NCBI GenBank assembly: GCA_963575745.1
Contig: CAUYUJ010020560.1
Coordinates: forward strand, 165,001 to 229,000
Direction: 5' to 3'
DNA from: Prorocentrum cordatum
Lineage: Eukaryota; Sar; Dinophyceae; Prorocentrales; Prorocentraceae
DNA: 64,000 nt
The position numbers and the translations under genes are program-made. Positions 55,147-64,000 of this stretch are shown piece by piece. Position 1 is the stretch's first letter. Every line of letters begins with the position of its first letter. The notes under the pieces are model-generated. The model did no database searches. It saw nothing but the letters and a program-made list of their open reading frames with translations, and had not been told where the DNA came from.

Positions 55147-56889
55147 TCACCACGCGAACCGATTCGGAATCGGCCCAATCCCTGGGACCTTGGGCTTCTG
55201 GGGAGGCTGGTGCGTGCCACCGACGCCAGCCGCTTCTGGACTCGGGAGGCTAGCTGTATCCGCGGGCTCAGCAGAGGCATCCGAGATCGCGCTAGTTGCG
55301 CATGCAGGGCGGCTCTTCACATGCGCGTCGGCCGTAGCACGTTTGACCGATACCTTCTGCCTCTTCGGGGTATCGACGGGCTCGACCTCAACCGTCTCTG
55401 CCTCGTCCTCGATAGTCTCCTCGGGCTCTCCTACCACCTCATCTGCGGCTGCAGCTGCTGGTTTTTTTCACAACGGCGGCAGACGGTTTGCGCTTGGTCA
55501 TAGCGCCATGGCGGCCGTATCCGCAGTTGATCTTCTCGACCTCGAGCGCCGCCCTGTCGCAGCCGTCGACGTACATCTTCCCCAGCTTGGAAATCATGTC
55601 GATGCCAGCTTGCCTGTCGGGGTAGTTCGATACCGAACAGACCGACGCGAGGCTGTTCCCTTTCCCCGACCAGAGGGTCAACCACTCGTTCCCCGTCTTC
55701 CTGACGATCTTAGCAGTGAGCAGCAGGCCGTCTGATTTCCTGGTGCCTTGCCACACGATGTTCTCGGTTGACGGCGGCCTGCCTATGCTAGACTCTGGGT
55801 CTTTGTCGATCCACTCCCCTGGGACTTTGAACTTCATGCCGTCTGGCCACCGCACGATGATGCCATTCTTCTCGTCGGGCTTGCCCGAGGCGTACTCTGG
55901 CGGCATCTTGGAGTTCTCCTTGATCCTCCAGCACGCCTTGTGAGATGACAGGCATGGTCGATCACAGTTTCATTGCCAGAACCCAGATGACCCCAGGACG
56001 TATTTTCGAAATCTCCATGACATCGTCCTCCTCCGAAGTAGGCCCATCCTCCTCATCATCCGCTCACTGGTCATTCATTCTCCCTCCATCTATGCCCCTA
56101 GTTATCCACCCATGTCAGACATCATCCTACATGTTCCTATCCAAAACGAGAGCGAATAAACTTTAGATCGGCCGCTGCCTTCATCTCCGTATTCCAGCCG
56201 ATCTTCCACTTCCCCACCGTCTTCTCGAACGTGACGCAAGCCTTGGAAGTTGCCGCTCCTGTGGCGCAGCTGGCTGATGCTGACGCCTGACATGTACCGC
56301 TGCCATCTTCAGGCGCATCGGCTTCCTCGGCTTCCTCGTCTTCCTCGGCCTCCTCCTCCTCCTCCTCCTCCTCCTCCTCCTCATCCTCGTGTGCCTCAAC
56401 AGCATCTGGGCCATCGTCCTCATCCTCCTCCTCGTCAGCGTCGTGATCGCCCTCTGGCGCCGCATCATCGACGATGAACGGCTTCGCCCACTTCGGCACG
56501 GTGACCTTCCTCGTCGCATTAGCGACGTGTTGAAGAGCGATGCGGATCTGCTCGGATTTCTGGATGGCCCACGAGTCGACCGCATCTGCAAGCTTCCACT
56601 TCGCCTCATTATCGCCAGCCAACTGAAGGAGCAACGACAACAAGTGGCTCTTCGCTGGAATGACCTTGCTGGCCCGTCGCAAGTCCTTGATGCACTCGAT
56701 GTTCCCGAGCAGGGCGGCGGTGTCCAGCCCCTCCTGCCCCTCGTACGCGAACTTCTCTGGACAGGTCAGGTGCCGAGCTAAGACATCGTGGACCGCCGCC
56801 TCCACCTCTTCTGACAGGATGGTGCTGGTGCCCGCTGGTCTACCTCCTTTCTTTACCACTGGGTCACCACATGCCGCGGGACGTTTCAT
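55147..56889 (-). CDS. KRPA-type dinoflagellate hypothetical protein, two exons, one-base frameshift
   Basis: ATG at 56,889 gives MKRPAACGDPVVKKGGRPAG, then SEEVEAAVHDVLARHLTCPE and SHLLSLLLQLAGDNEAKWKL, an acidic run, and TFEKTVGKWKIGWNTEMKAA before a donor near 56,160-56,140. An acceptor (CTCACAAG) starts exon 2 at 55,936: ACWRIKENSKMPPEYASGKP, RWPDGMKFKVPGEWIDKD, TRKSDGLLLTAKIVRKTGNE, SVCSVSNYPDRQAGIDMISK, then KRKPSAAVVKK. At a run of seven A (55,468-55,462) the frame must shift by one to continue PAAAAADEVVGEPEETIEDE and a Lys/Arg/Pro-rich tail ending NRFAW at 55,147. With six A the frame is continuous. This N-terminal KRPA plus acidic middle layout is typical of uncharacterised dinoflagellate proteins; function unknown. 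Confidence 0.68.
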
Positions 56890-57255
56890 GCAGGACCTGT
56901 AGCTGCTGTCAAACCGAGCGATTTGAACACAATAATGGCTACGGATGCGGGGGGGGGGGGTGCGATGGAGATGTATACCATTGTGAGGGATGGACCATGC
57001 GACAAGGAGTTGCATTGAACATTGCATGCTGGCAGTTGATGCGACGCTAACACAAGTAGTGTTGGTGGGGGCGATGGCGGGGAGGAGGGGTTGTATTGTA
57101 TTTTCAATGATGGAACGCTGTTCGTTGAGAGTGTGCGAGAGCGTGGGATGAACATGGCTGCATGGATGATGGTATTGAGTATTCGGGCGAGGACGTCGAC
57201 ACAACTGATTGAGGGGAGGAGGGCGGCGATGCTGATCGCGAGAGGGAGGGGGGGG

Positions 57256-57500
57256 CAGAGGAGGAGGAGAAGGAGGAGGAGGAGGAGGCGGAGGAGGAGG
57301 AGGATGTGGGGGAGGAGGAGGAGGAGGAGGAGGAGGAGGAGGAGGAGGAGGAGGAGGAGGAGGAGGAGGAGGAGGAGGAGTAGGACGAGGATGCGGAGCA
57401 GGTGGAGGAGGAAGAGTACGCGGAGGATGAATATGAGGACGAGGAGGTGGAGGAGGATGAGGATGAGAAGGAGGAGGACGACGAGGATAATGAGGAGGAT
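57256..57500. repeat. GGA microsatellite
   Basis: GGA/GAG triplets, then GATGAGGAC variants. No gene. Confidence 0.94.
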
Positions 57501-57694
57501 GATGACGGGGACACGAGATAATTGGGGTCAGGGGCGAGGGGCGGGGGGAGCGGCAGTCCCAAGGCCCTAACGCCCGCCCACGCCCGTCCCCTCCTTGCGC
57601 TTCCCCGCCGCCGTCTCCGCTGCGTCCGCCGTGGTGGCCTGGCGGGAGAATGGGATGATCCTGCTCATACTGCTCCTGCCATCCAGTCCTCCTC

Positions 57695-57890
57695 CGTTCA
57701 TGTCCTCCTCCTCCTCCGCCTCCTCTTCCTCCTCCTCATCCTCCTCATCCTCATTCTCCCCCACTCTCCTATTCGCCCTCTTTCTCCCGCTCCTCATCGT
57801 CATCCGCAGCCCCCTCCTCCTCCTCCTCCTCCTCCTCCTCCTCCCCCTCCTCCTCCTCATCATCATCATCATCATCAGCATCATCATCCA
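57695..57890. repeat. CTC/ATC microsatellite
   Basis: CTCCTCCTC then CATCATCATC. Confidence 0.93.
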
Positions 57891-58074
57891 GTCACTCGCC
57901 CCTCCCATATTCGTTCTCCAATTGATCCTCCTGACCTTCGTCATACTGATCATGCTCCTTTCATCGGGCGGCGCGAATGCCTGCGCGACCACAGCACGCC
58001 CCGTCGTCGGACGCGCCGCCGCCGCTGCGCCCACCTGGGCTTGTCTTTCTCTCTCTCTCTATGTATATTTACGA

Positions 58075-58605
58075 GCATGCATGCATGCATGCATACATGC
58101 ACGTATCACATGTATATATGGATGCATGCATGCATGCATGCATGCATGCATGTATGTATGTATGTATGTATGCATGTATGTATAGATGCATGTAAGTGTA
58201 TATGTATGTGTTTGTATGCATATACGTATGTATGTATGTGTGTATGTATGTATGTGTGTATGTATGTGTATGTATGTATGTATGCATGTATGTATGCGTG
58301 TATGTATACACGCATGCATGCATGCATGTATGCACATGTGTATGCATGCATGTATGTACGTGTGTGTATGTATGTATGTATGCATGCATGCATGCATGCA
58401 TGTATGTATTTATGTATGCATGCATGCATGCATGTATATATGTATGCACGTACGTGCGTACGTACGTATGTATGTATTTGTGTATGTATTCAGGTATTCG
58501 TATGTGTATGCATGTATGTGTGTATGTATGCAAGGTTGCATGCATACATGCATGCATGTATGTATGCATGCATGCATGCATGTATGTATGTGCATGTATG
58601 TATGT
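58075..58605. repeat. TGCA/TGTA tetranucleotide array
   Basis: About 530 bases of ATGCATGCATGTATG; opposite-strand counterpart in composition to 29.5-30.3 kb. Frames are Cys/Met/Val/Tyr artefacts. Confidence 0.96.
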
Positions 58606-58794
58606 AATCCCTCATCGTCCTCCACCTTCCCGCCCTTCCCCTCGCCCTGATCCTCCTGACCCGTCCGCTGGATCAACTCCGATTCCCCGTCCCCTTCACC
58701 CTCGACTCCGCAATCCGGTGGTATCCGGTGGGTGTTTCATCATCTTCCAGCGCGGCGTTCAGTGTCTCCTAGTTTCCGGTAGGTGGGCGGGGTC

Positions 58795-58980
58795 AGCGTT
58801 GACCGAGCGTTGACCGAGCGTTGACCGAGCGTTGACCGAGCGTTGACCGAGCGTTGACCGAGCGTTGACCGAGCGTTGACCGAGCGTTGACCGAGCGTTG
58901 ACCGAGCGTCGACCGAGCGTTGACCGAGCGTTGACCGAGCGTTGACCGAGCGTTGACCGAGCGTTGACCTACCATTGTCC
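58795..58980 (+). repeat. 11-bp GTTGACCGAGC minisatellite
   Basis: About 16 near-identical copies, the most homogeneous array of the family, with one GTCGACC variant near 58,908. It ends GTTGACCTACC, ATTGTCCC, GTTGACCGC at 58,992. Confidence 0.95.
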
Positions 58981-58992
58981 CATCGTTGACCG

Positions 58993-59231
58993 CGTCGTTG
59001 TCGACGTTCATCGTCGTCGCCGCCGCCGTCATCGTCGTCGTCGACGTTGCCGTCGTGTTCGTCGTCGGCGTTGTCGTTGTCGTCGCTGTACGCGTACTCG
59101 TCTCCGTGATCCACGTCCTCGATCCTCGAGCATTCGTTGTCGTCGTCGTCGTCGCTGCTCTCGCGTTCGTCCCGTACCTCGTCCTCGTTCTCCTCATTCG
59201 GTTCCTCTCCCTCCTCAAGGCCCCCGTTCAT
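58993..59231 (-). CDS. Possible 3' acidic exon of the 61-kb gene
   Basis: Minus frame GLEEGEEPNEENEDEVRDER then ECSRIEDVDHGDEYAYSDDN, encoded partly by GTC triplets. It lies downstream of the exon ending at 59.4 kb and beyond the GA run, and runs on into the 11-bp minisatellite. It could be a C-terminal acidic exon or chance coding by microsatellite. Confidence 0.25.
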
Positions 59232-59313
59232 CCCTCCGATCCACGTCGATCGAAGCCCCGAGGAAGAATGTGTAAGGGGGATCGGGAGGTGGACGGGGGT
59301 GGAGGGGTACGCG

Positions 59314-59323
<10 letters not shown>

Positions 59324-59396
<73 letters not shown>
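59324..59396. repeat. GA microsatellite
   Basis: AGAGAGAG tract of about 70 bases just downstream of the 59.4-60.0 kb exon. Confidence 0.96.
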
Positions 59397-59399
<3 letters not shown>

Positions 59400-59402
59400 C
59401 TA

Positions 59403-59959
59403 CACATAATACCTAGGGTTGCGGACTCGTCTATCATTATGCCCCCAGCCCGCGTTGTCGCGACCCACCTGTTGCCGCTCCTCGTCGCCGTCGATCTTCA
59501 CCGCCTCATTGAACCACGTCTTGTGCTCCGCCCACGACTCCCTGAAGCGCTCCTTGAACGTCTTCTCGATGAAGGGGATCAACAATATCTCTGCCGACTC
59601 GTCGTAATCCATGAAGGGGGGCCGAGCTGGATGCACTTGGCGGCGTGGGTGGTCGCCGCCCTCCATCCCTCGGCCCCCCCTCCATACTTCCAGGCGATGC
59701 GCCCGATCGTGAGCATCTTCATCTCCTTGACCCACTCATGGTCCAGCACCTTGGAGTGGCTCTTCTTCGACATGTACTTCTCGTATTTGCCCTTGGCCCA
59801 GCCAGCGCGGTACTCGCGCGCCTCCTCCATGGAGATCGCGGCCGCCTGCGCGTACTCCTTGGCCACCTGGCCGCCCTTCGCCTTCTCCCGCTGCCACTTG
59901 CCTGCCAGCGGGTTGCCTTTGACCCCCTTGGTGCTGAACTGGAAGTTCTTCTCCTGGCC

Positions 59960-59993
<34 letters not shown>

Positions 59994-61028
59994 GGGTGCA
60001 CGTAGCTGGACTGAGTTGGGCTGAGAGGTCTGTGATGGACCGATCAGGACTGATGTGATTAGCCAAACTGCCGACCAGGGCTGTGCTGGACTGGAACATG
60101 GTGGGTTGTGCTGAACTACGCCGAGCTGAGCTAGCCAAGTTGGGTGAACGAGCGGCCATGCCGAATGTCCTGGGCTGAGCGTTGACCCGCCGTTGACCCG
60201 CCAGTGACCCGACGTTGTCCCCTCCCCTTTGTCACGCACCCGCTGGTCCTGAATGCCCTTCCAGATGGTATCCCAATCCATCGGGCCGTCGAAGAAGCCG
60301 TCGTCATCGTCATCCTTGCGGGCTGCGGGAGGCGGCGTCGCCTTCAGCTGCAGGACCTCTTGCACCGCCTGGCTGGACAACAACTCGCGTAGCCCCTTGC
60401 CCACTGAACCCTCGTCCTGAGAGTCAGCCTGGATGCTGAGACGATCGACCAGCTGTTTGATCTCGTCCCTGATCCTCTCCTTCCTGCTCGGCGGCGTCGA
60501 GAGCCCACCACCTGCAGTGTCGCCATCTTGATGCCGAGCCGACCCTGGAACAGATGAATGCGTGCCCTTCTCTGCCCCGAGCCGATGCAACTCACTCTCG
60601 CTGGCCCCGTCACCGACATCCGCATGCAACCTCTCGACACCGATGTCCTTGCCACTGCGGCACCCACCAGCGATGTTGACGGGCGATCCCTGCTCGGCTG
60701 GCACGTCTGATTCGGTCACCTCCATACGGCCGCCAGCTGTGACAACCAGGGACTGACCTGCATCGTGAAGCTCGCGCCCGTCATAGGGAATGGTCGCCAT
60801 GTCGTCGTTTCCGCGGCTGTCGTCCAGGTCGAGCTGCCTATCTGGAGGCGGGGATCCAGCGTGACGACGCAGATCGGGCGTGTGCGGCGCCTCAGGCGGA
60901 GGCTGAGACTCCTCGATCGTCTCCGCCAGCACGCCAACATCCTGGCTGGCCGCCCTCGACATGGCTCGCCCGACCTGGGTTGTCCGCAGCGGATCTCTGG
61001 GAACGTTTCCCCACACAATAATTGACAT
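59403..61028 (-). CDS. Dinoflagellate-specific hypothetical protein, two exons, one-base frameshift
   Basis: ATG at 61,028 gives MSIIVWGNVPRDPLRTTQVG; exon 1 runs to 60,214 and contains RKERIRDEIKQLVDRLSIQA and FFDGPMDWDTIWKGIQDQRV. A donor (GTCGGG, 60,213) and acceptor (CAGTCCAG, 60,006) give a 208-nt intron in matching phase. Exon 2 opens TYVHPDDDDDDDDDDGGQEK, then NPLAGKWQREKAKGGQVAKE, EEAREYRAGWAKGKYEKYMS and TIGRIAWKYGGGAEGWRAAT. After KCIQLGPP a run of six C (59,621-59,616) must be read as seven to continue FMDYDESAEILLIPFIEKTF and KERFRESWAEHKTWFNEAVK. The coding appears to end near 59,400, where a donor-like GTATTA also occurs. NPLAGKW and KCAKLGPP-like blocks recur in uncharacterised dinoflagellate proteins. 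Function unknown. Confidence 0.68.
60177..60218 (+). repeat. Short GTTGACCCGCC minisatellite at an exon-intron junction
   Basis: Three to four units ending within a few bases of the proposed donor of the 61-kb gene, so the 11-bp repeat forms the intron's first 35 bases. Confidence 0.85.
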
Positions 61029-61099
61029 ACTCGAGCCTCCGCGGCGTCAGTTCCAACGCCGCAACTACAACCGAAGCCAATAACATCGAGAAATCGGCG

Positions 61100-61440
61100 T
61101 GGCACGCCACGCCTGGGACTCATGATCCACGTGGGCGTTCATCCGTCACGTCATCATTTACCACGACAGGCAGCAATAACAACCTCATCCTTCCCTGCAA
61201 TATCCTCCCCACTCCTCCCCCCACCGTGCGTTTACCACGATATGCTAACCAATGAGGCGCGATACAATGTATTATTTAATATGTTCACGATATATTAAGC
61301 CCACATGTGATGATAATCTCTCTATCATCAAGTATCGCACGCGGCGACGTAGACAACGAATGACACACTGACACGTGTGCAGCATGAAGAAGCAGCTGCA
61401 CTCCTACAAATACCATACGCGCAGCATGTCTGTTTTTTTT
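61100..61440. other. Upstream region of the 61-kb gene; no gene seen
   Basis: Moderately AT-rich sequence with CACGATAT and TTACCACGA words. A promoter cannot be pointed to; dinoflagellate promoters lack a canonical TATA box. Confidence 0.4.
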
Positions 61441-61469
61441 ACAGCCAGCTGTTTTTTTTAATCGCCAAA

Positions 61470-61505
61470 AACTGGCAGTTAAAATAACCGCTACTGCACC
61501 TTAGG
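61470..61505 (-). repeat. CCCTAAGGTGCAGTAGCGGT repeat, copy 2 (inverted)
   Basis: The reverse complement begins CCCTAAGGTGCAGTAGCGGT then TATTTTAACTGCCA, matching 44,043-44,076. Confidence 0.72.
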
Positions 61506-61974
61506 GGAGGCAACCGCCATTCGTGTCTTCTGGTACGACGCGGGCACTGCTTGGGGAAGGCTCTAGCGCGAATTGTCGCCACGGCGGCATCGGCGGGTGA
61601 TCTAGACGTTTTATAAAGCGCGTGGAAACATGTTCGGATGTGACTGACTTGCGCGACCCACGTGTCAGCGCGAGTCGCGTCTTGAGGTTCGTCGGCGCGC
61701 CCAGGAGACGACCCCATCATTCGTCGCGCCTGTTTGTCGCTCGCGAGTGCCGGCGCTCGCACCACCAGGATGCTCTTTCGCCTCGTCTGCGGGGCGGCAC
61801 GCCAACGTCTCCTGCGCGCTCGATGGCACCATCAGGCCCCGCTAGAAACGCGCAGAAACAAAACGCTGCCCCGCGGTGGGCGGGATCCTCCACGCGTCGA
61901 GGGTGCGAGACGACGCGCGGCGGGGGATCGGAACCAGAAGCCACGGCGTGACTGCCGCATGGAAAAAAGGCTTT

Positions 61975-62181
61975 GGACACCCGAAATGGGCACGGAAACA
62001 ATGGGCACAATGCCCAACAGCAAATGTTGTCCCGAACCGTCAGCGGCCGCTGTTGGGCAGGCGGCCTTCTGTCTCAAATGGACACAGGCCGCGGCGGCGT
62101 GGACAGCGAGTCCTGTTCAAAATGAACAAGAACTGCTGTTGGGCATCGTACCCATTCTTTCCGTACCCATTTCGGGCGTCC
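61975..62181. mobile_element. 207-bp foldback element
   Basis: Left arm GGACACCCGAAATGGGCACG then GAAACAATGGGCACAATGCC and CAACAGCA; the right arm in reverse complement is GGACGCCCGAAATGGGTACG then GAAAGAATGGGTACGATGCC and CAACAGCA. Arms are 48 bases with about five mismatches. The loop contains another CTGTTGGGCAG and AAATGGACACAGG word. Confidence 0.9.
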
Positions 62182-62397
62182 AGGAAGGCGGGTCGTCGCC
62201 GAGCGCGCGGCGGGGAAAGCGGCGCCGTTGCCCTCGCGGCGCGGCGCGCGGCGCCGCCGCCGTCGCCCGGCGGGATCCCGCCGGCGCCGACGCGGCCACG
62301 TGAAGCGCCGCAGGGGAAGCGCGGGGCGGCCCGTGGCCACCCAGAACTGGTTGTGAGCTCGCGCGGGGAGGGGAGAAAAGGCAGGGGGGGAGGGCGA

Positions 62398-62565
62398 ATG
62401 GGGCCCAAGGACACACACAAACAAAAATACACAAATAACAGGATCCCCCGTATTTCCCAATATTTTCTGGGTTTTCGTCTTCCCCCCCAGTTCCCATCTG
62501 TTCCCATACTTTCTGGGGAATCGACGATTAATGGTGTCTGTGTGTTTTTTCCCTCCTGAAATGGG
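62398..62565 (+). repeat. Dispersed repeat pair, copy 2 (ACACACAAA / TTTCCCTCCTGA)
   Basis: Matches 37,558-37,730 in the same orientation. Confidence 0.7.
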
Positions 62566-62599
62566 GCGGGGAGATGGAAACCGAAAGCCGGAAAGACAG

Positions 62600-63330
62600 G
62601 GAAAGGGGGAACGGGAAGGGGAGGGGCAGGGAGGGGAAAATGGAGGTCGACGGGGGGGTGGCGGAGGGGGGGGAGAGGGGAGAGGAACAAGAAGCGACAG
62701 GGCAGGGGGCACGACACGGCTGTGCCTGCCTGCTCGCTGCTTCAGCATGTTTCGCGGATTGAGCCAGTCGCGCAGCCGAAACCAGAACGGCCATGGATGG
62801 CAGGCTGCCCGGGCCAACTGGTGCACACTGGTGGCGCTCATTGGGGAGACCGCCTCAGACGCATGCGGTGCAAACTGGGAGCTGCACGCAACAAATCATC
62901 CACAAAAGCCCACTGCGCACCCCGCCCCAAGTGTGCACGAGATGGCGCCTCTGAGCAAAAAAACCTTGGTTGCCGAAATTACACCGACACTTCGGGTGCC
63001 CCACGCACTCTTCACCGCGCGCGGGCCCGCGTGACGTGTACAGGGAGCGTCTGGGCAGCAGGCGGGTACGACGGAACCCAGAGATCCGATGTCGTGATTT
63101 TGCAAATACGGGGTCCCCAGAAATCTCGACCCCTTCCCCGGGACCGGCTATCCTGCATCATTGCTTGACCATCCCCGCGCCCAACGAAGGGCCCCTAGCG
63201 GTCGAAAACTGCGAGAACACTGCGCCTTTGTTTTTTTCAAGGCGTTGGATCTCTGGGAAAAGAAGGATCGAACCCTGGAAGAGAGCGAGGGCGCAAAGAG
63301 CCAGAAACGGCAGGAGACAGGGAGGAGAGA
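62600..63330. other. No confident gene
   Basis: G-rich stretch to 62,710, then average sequence with open but featureless frames. A short word GTCCCCAGAAATCTCGACCC then CTTCCCCGGGACCGGCTA at about 63,111 matches words at 42,957 and 43,760. Confidence 0.5.
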
Positions 63331-63339
63331 GGACCGAGA

Positions 63340-63510
63340 GGGAGTGAGGGGAGGGGGAGGGGGGCAGAGGGCGGAGGCGAGGGGGAAGAGGGGGAGGGGC
63401 GGGAGGAAGGGCAGGGGGGGGGAGGAGGCGAGGGAACCGAGAGGGACGGGAAGGAGGGACGGGGCACGAGGGGGAGGTGGGGGAAGCAAGGGAGGAAGGG
63501 TGGGGGGGGC
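63340..63510. repeat. G-rich low-complexity tract
   Basis: GGGAGGGG, GGCGGAGG, AGGGACGGG words with strong G/C strand skew. Arg/Gly or Pro/Ser frames only. Confidence 0.8.
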
Positions 63511-63787
63511 GAAGGGCGTGGCCTGCATCGTTCCAGTGCTCCTTGCGTGCCAGCGCACACGTGAAATCTCACGGTCACCCTAGCCACCGCTGCCTTGGAG
63601 GGGACACGACGTCTCGGCCCCCGGGAGCGTTGCCCAGCAGGAGTGGGCCACGCTCTCGGCCGAACCACGGGCGCTTGCGGGCTGGGCCTTCTCCCGGAGG
63701 TCCCCCGACCCAACCCTGGCAAGAAGGGGCGAAGGGCGTCGGGAGGCATCGCAACTCTAGGCAGGTCCAGCGCACTGCCAGAACCTG

Positions 63788-63788
<1 letters not shown>

Positions 63789-63849
<61 letters not shown>

Positions 63850-63850
63850 T
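63789..63850. repeat. TA then GA microsatellite
   Basis: TATATATATA followed by AGAGAGAG to 63,850. The window then ends in CACGGCACGGCA-type repeats (63,870-64,000). Confidence 0.93.
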
Positions 63851-64000
63851 GTGTGCGGAGGCCACGCGCTCAGCCAGACCGATCACGGCACGGCATGGCA
63901 TTGGCGGAGTTGCCGCGGTTTGCAAACGAAACACGACACGGCACACTGGTGCACATCGGAAGACGAGGATGCGCCTGCAAACCAAGCACGGCACGGCACA

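Noticed and set aside
63237-63749. Pro/Ser-rich minus frame of 170 codons
   Set aside because: G/C-skewed low-complexity DNA; no non-repetitive block within it.

Overview
The window looks like nuclear DNA of a dinoflagellate (order not fixed; a GC-rich, Prorocentrum- or Polarella-like genome fits best). The reasons are: nearly all recognisable coding lies on one strand (minus); exons are small and separated by repeat-filled GT-AG introns; a degenerate Ty1/copia pol with dinoflagellate-type motifs and a degenerate non-LTR element with an RNase H domain are both present; several families I know only from dinoflagellate gene models occur here (a transposase-like protein, a methyltransferase-fold protein, and lineage-specific KRPA- and KRSR-type proteins); and a very large share is micro-, mini- and satellite DNA. 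No bacterial, viral or organellar features were found. Assignments rest on motif recognition by eye. No database search was possible.

Layout. 0-2 kb: a minus-strand BTB/POZ gene in at least four exons, with palindromic repeats in its introns. 2.2-10.7 kb: a repeat domain. It holds degenerate CCAAGA-type decamer blocks whose strand flips, CTC and CAT microsatellites, an array of HindIII-centred palindromes (5.4-6.1 kb) and a 19-unit, 100-bp satellite (7.3-9.2 kb). A homologous ~90-bp segment lies at each edge (3.2 and 10.6 kb) in inverted orientation. 11.2-17.9 kb: a decayed copia retrotransposon. 18.3-19 kb: one hypothetical minus-strand gene. 20.2-21.9 kb: another decamer block. 22.2 kb: an orphan exon. 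24.8-28 kb: a decayed non-LTR retrotransposon. 28.5-46 kb: mostly simple repeats and short dispersed or foldback elements, with one partial minus-strand gene (32.8-33.6 kb) and weak plus-strand exon candidates (31-32 kb). 46.5-52.1 kb: a two-gene unit encoding a transposase-like protein and a methyltransferase-fold protein, with only 6 bp between the stop of one and the ATG of the next. 53.3-61.0 kb: three minus-strand genes of dinoflagellate-specific families, two of them with one-base homopolymer frameshifts. 61.4-64 kb: dispersed and foldback repeats only.

Two themes stand out. First, many unrelated short elements (about 125-220 bp) are themselves long inverted repeats, and one family sits exactly in or beside introns with GT and AG at its ends, as expected of introners (transposon-like intron generators). 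Second, the transposase-like and methyltransferase-like genes look like one composite mobile unit bounded by facing arrays of an 11-bp GTTGACC minisatellite.
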